A stretch of 5,079 nucleotides of DNA, taken from assembly GCF_014904065.1 (NCBI RefSeq), contig NZ_JACXJG010000009.1, positions 188,530-193,608 of the forward strand. The letters run 5' to 3'. The stretch is from Gulosibacter sediminis. GTDB taxonomy: Bacteria > Actinomycetota > Actinomycetes > Actinomycetales > Microbacteriaceae. Positions 4,383 to 5,079 of the stretch are shown piece after piece. The notes under the pieces are model-generated. The model ran no database searches. It was not told the origin of the DNA and saw nothing but the letters and a program-made list of their open reading frames with translations. The translations under genes were made by a program, and so were the position numbers. Within the stretch, counting starts at the first letter, position 1. Every line of letters starts with the position of its first letter.

Positions 4383-5079
4383 CTACTCGTTCGGGATGAA
4401 CGTGTACTTGTACTCGAGGAACTCGTCGATGCCGAGGATGCCGCCCTCGCGTCCGAGTCCCGAGGCCTTGACGCCGCCGAGGGGCGCGGCGACGTCCGAG
4501 ATGATGCCCGAGTTGATGCCGACCATGCCGATCTCGAGCTTGCGCGAGACGCGCATCGCGCGGGCGAGGTCGTTCGTCATGAGGTAGCCGGCGAGGCCGT
4601 ACTCGGTGTCGTTCGCGATCGCGATGGCGTCGTCCTCGTCGGTGAACGTGATGATCGGCGCGACCGGCCCGAACAACTCGGTGCAGGTGAGCTCGGCATC
4701 GCGCGGCACGTCGGCGAGCACGGTCGGCGGGTAGAACGACCCCGGGCCCTCGGGCAGCTCGCCGCCGATGAGCACGCGCGCGCCGCCGGCGACCGCGTTG
4801 TCGACGAGGCCCTGCAGGCGGTCGCTGCTCGCCTGGTCGATCATCGGGCCGACGTCAACGCCGTCCTCGAGACCGTTACCGACGGTGAACTGCGCGAACC
4901 GCTCGGTGAGGCGCTGGCCGAACTCCTCGGCCACGCTCTCGTGCACGAGGATGCGGTTGGCGGCCGTGCAGGCCTCGCCCATGTTGCGCATCTTCGCCGC
5001 GGTCACCTCGACGACGGCCTTGTCGAGGTCGGCATCCTCGAACACGATGAACGGCGCGTTGCCGCCGAGCTCGAGCGAG
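4383..5079 (-). CDS. gabD: NAD(P)-dependent succinate-semialdehyde dehydrogenase, C-terminal 231 residues (partial)
   Basis: This aldehyde dehydrogenase oxidises succinate semialdehyde to succinate, the last step of GABA breakdown. The N-terminal half lies beyond the right edge. The fragment begins at ELGG with the general-base Glu (fragment residue 3). The nucleophile Cys37 lies in GEACTAANR, 34 residues later, the same spacing as in E. coli GabD. Arg31, six residues before that cysteine, matches a substrate-carboxylate-binding arginine of the family. ELFGPVAP (134-141), a cofactor-domain block, is followed by INSGIIS (188-194) with a conserved substrate-binding Ser194, and by APLGGVKASGLGREGG. 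These features closely resemble GabD rather than a generic aldehyde dehydrogenase. The second active-site cysteine found in E. coli and human enzymes (C-x-C) is Ala39 here. Glutarate-semialdehyde dehydrogenase is the main alternative. A hairpin follows the stop codon. Confidence 0.9.
   Translation of the reverse strand, partial: SLELGGNAPFIVFEDADLDKAVVEVTAAKMRNMGEACTAANRILVHESVAEEFGQRLTERFAQFTVGNGLEDGVDVGPMIDQASSDRLQGLVDNAVAGGARVLIGGELPEGPGSFYPPTVLADVPRDAELTCTELFGPVAPIITFTDEDDAIAIANDTEYGLAGYLMTNDLARAMRVSRKLEIGMVGINSGIISDVAAPLGGVKASGLGREGGILGIDEFLEYKYTFIPNE

Noticed and set aside
1..5079. Mobile elements, CRISPR arrays, tRNA or rRNA genes, toxin-antitoxin or defence genes
   Set aside because: No direct-repeat arrays, transposase or integrase motifs, tRNA-like folds or known defence domains were seen on either strand. 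Every stretch longer than 130 bases is covered by a gene.

Overview
The window is high-GC DNA (about 70% by hand estimate) with short intergenic gaps. It looks like a chromosomal segment of an actinobacterium, most likely Microbacteriaceae or a close Micrococcales relative. The grounds are base composition, the hemA / hemE-hemY arrangement, the residue style of the haem enzymes, and a hexamer (GGATGC/GCATCC) that recurs on both strands. This placement is inferred from the sequence alone.

Left part (1-2717): a tetrapyrrole biosynthesis locus. hemA (glutamyl-tRNA reductase, the committed entry step) reads rightward. hemE (uroporphyrinogen decarboxylase) and the first 63 codons of hemY (FAD-dependent coproporphyrinogen/protoporphyrinogen oxidase) read leftward. 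hemE and hemY are 2 bp apart and almost certainly co-transcribed. The 66-bp divergent region holds a perfect inverted repeat that carries a -10-like hexamer facing each way, one of them touching the hemA start codon. This suggests shared, closely coupled control of the first step and the later steps of haem synthesis.

Middle part (2742-3862): azlC-azlD (BrnFE type), a two-subunit branched-chain amino acid exporter, read leftward with a 4-base ATGA overlap. It converges on hemA across a GC-rich hairpin.

Right part (3951-5079): a small two-helix membrane protein of unknown function with lower GC (about 62%), a 126-bp gap with a strong hairpin, and the C-terminal 231 residues of a GabD-type succinate-semialdehyde dehydrogenase that runs off the right edge. 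All genes right of hemA read leftward, but the hairpin at 4346-4375 probably separates gabD from the rest.

This is an ordinary housekeeping and metabolism region. I see no mobile element, CRISPR array, RNA gene, phage gene or defence system, and no convincing undescribed system. The points most worth checking are the symmetric divergent promoter of hemA/hemE, the roughly four-fold excess of GGATGC, the Cys-Pro motif at the HemA C-terminus, and the unidentified small membrane protein.
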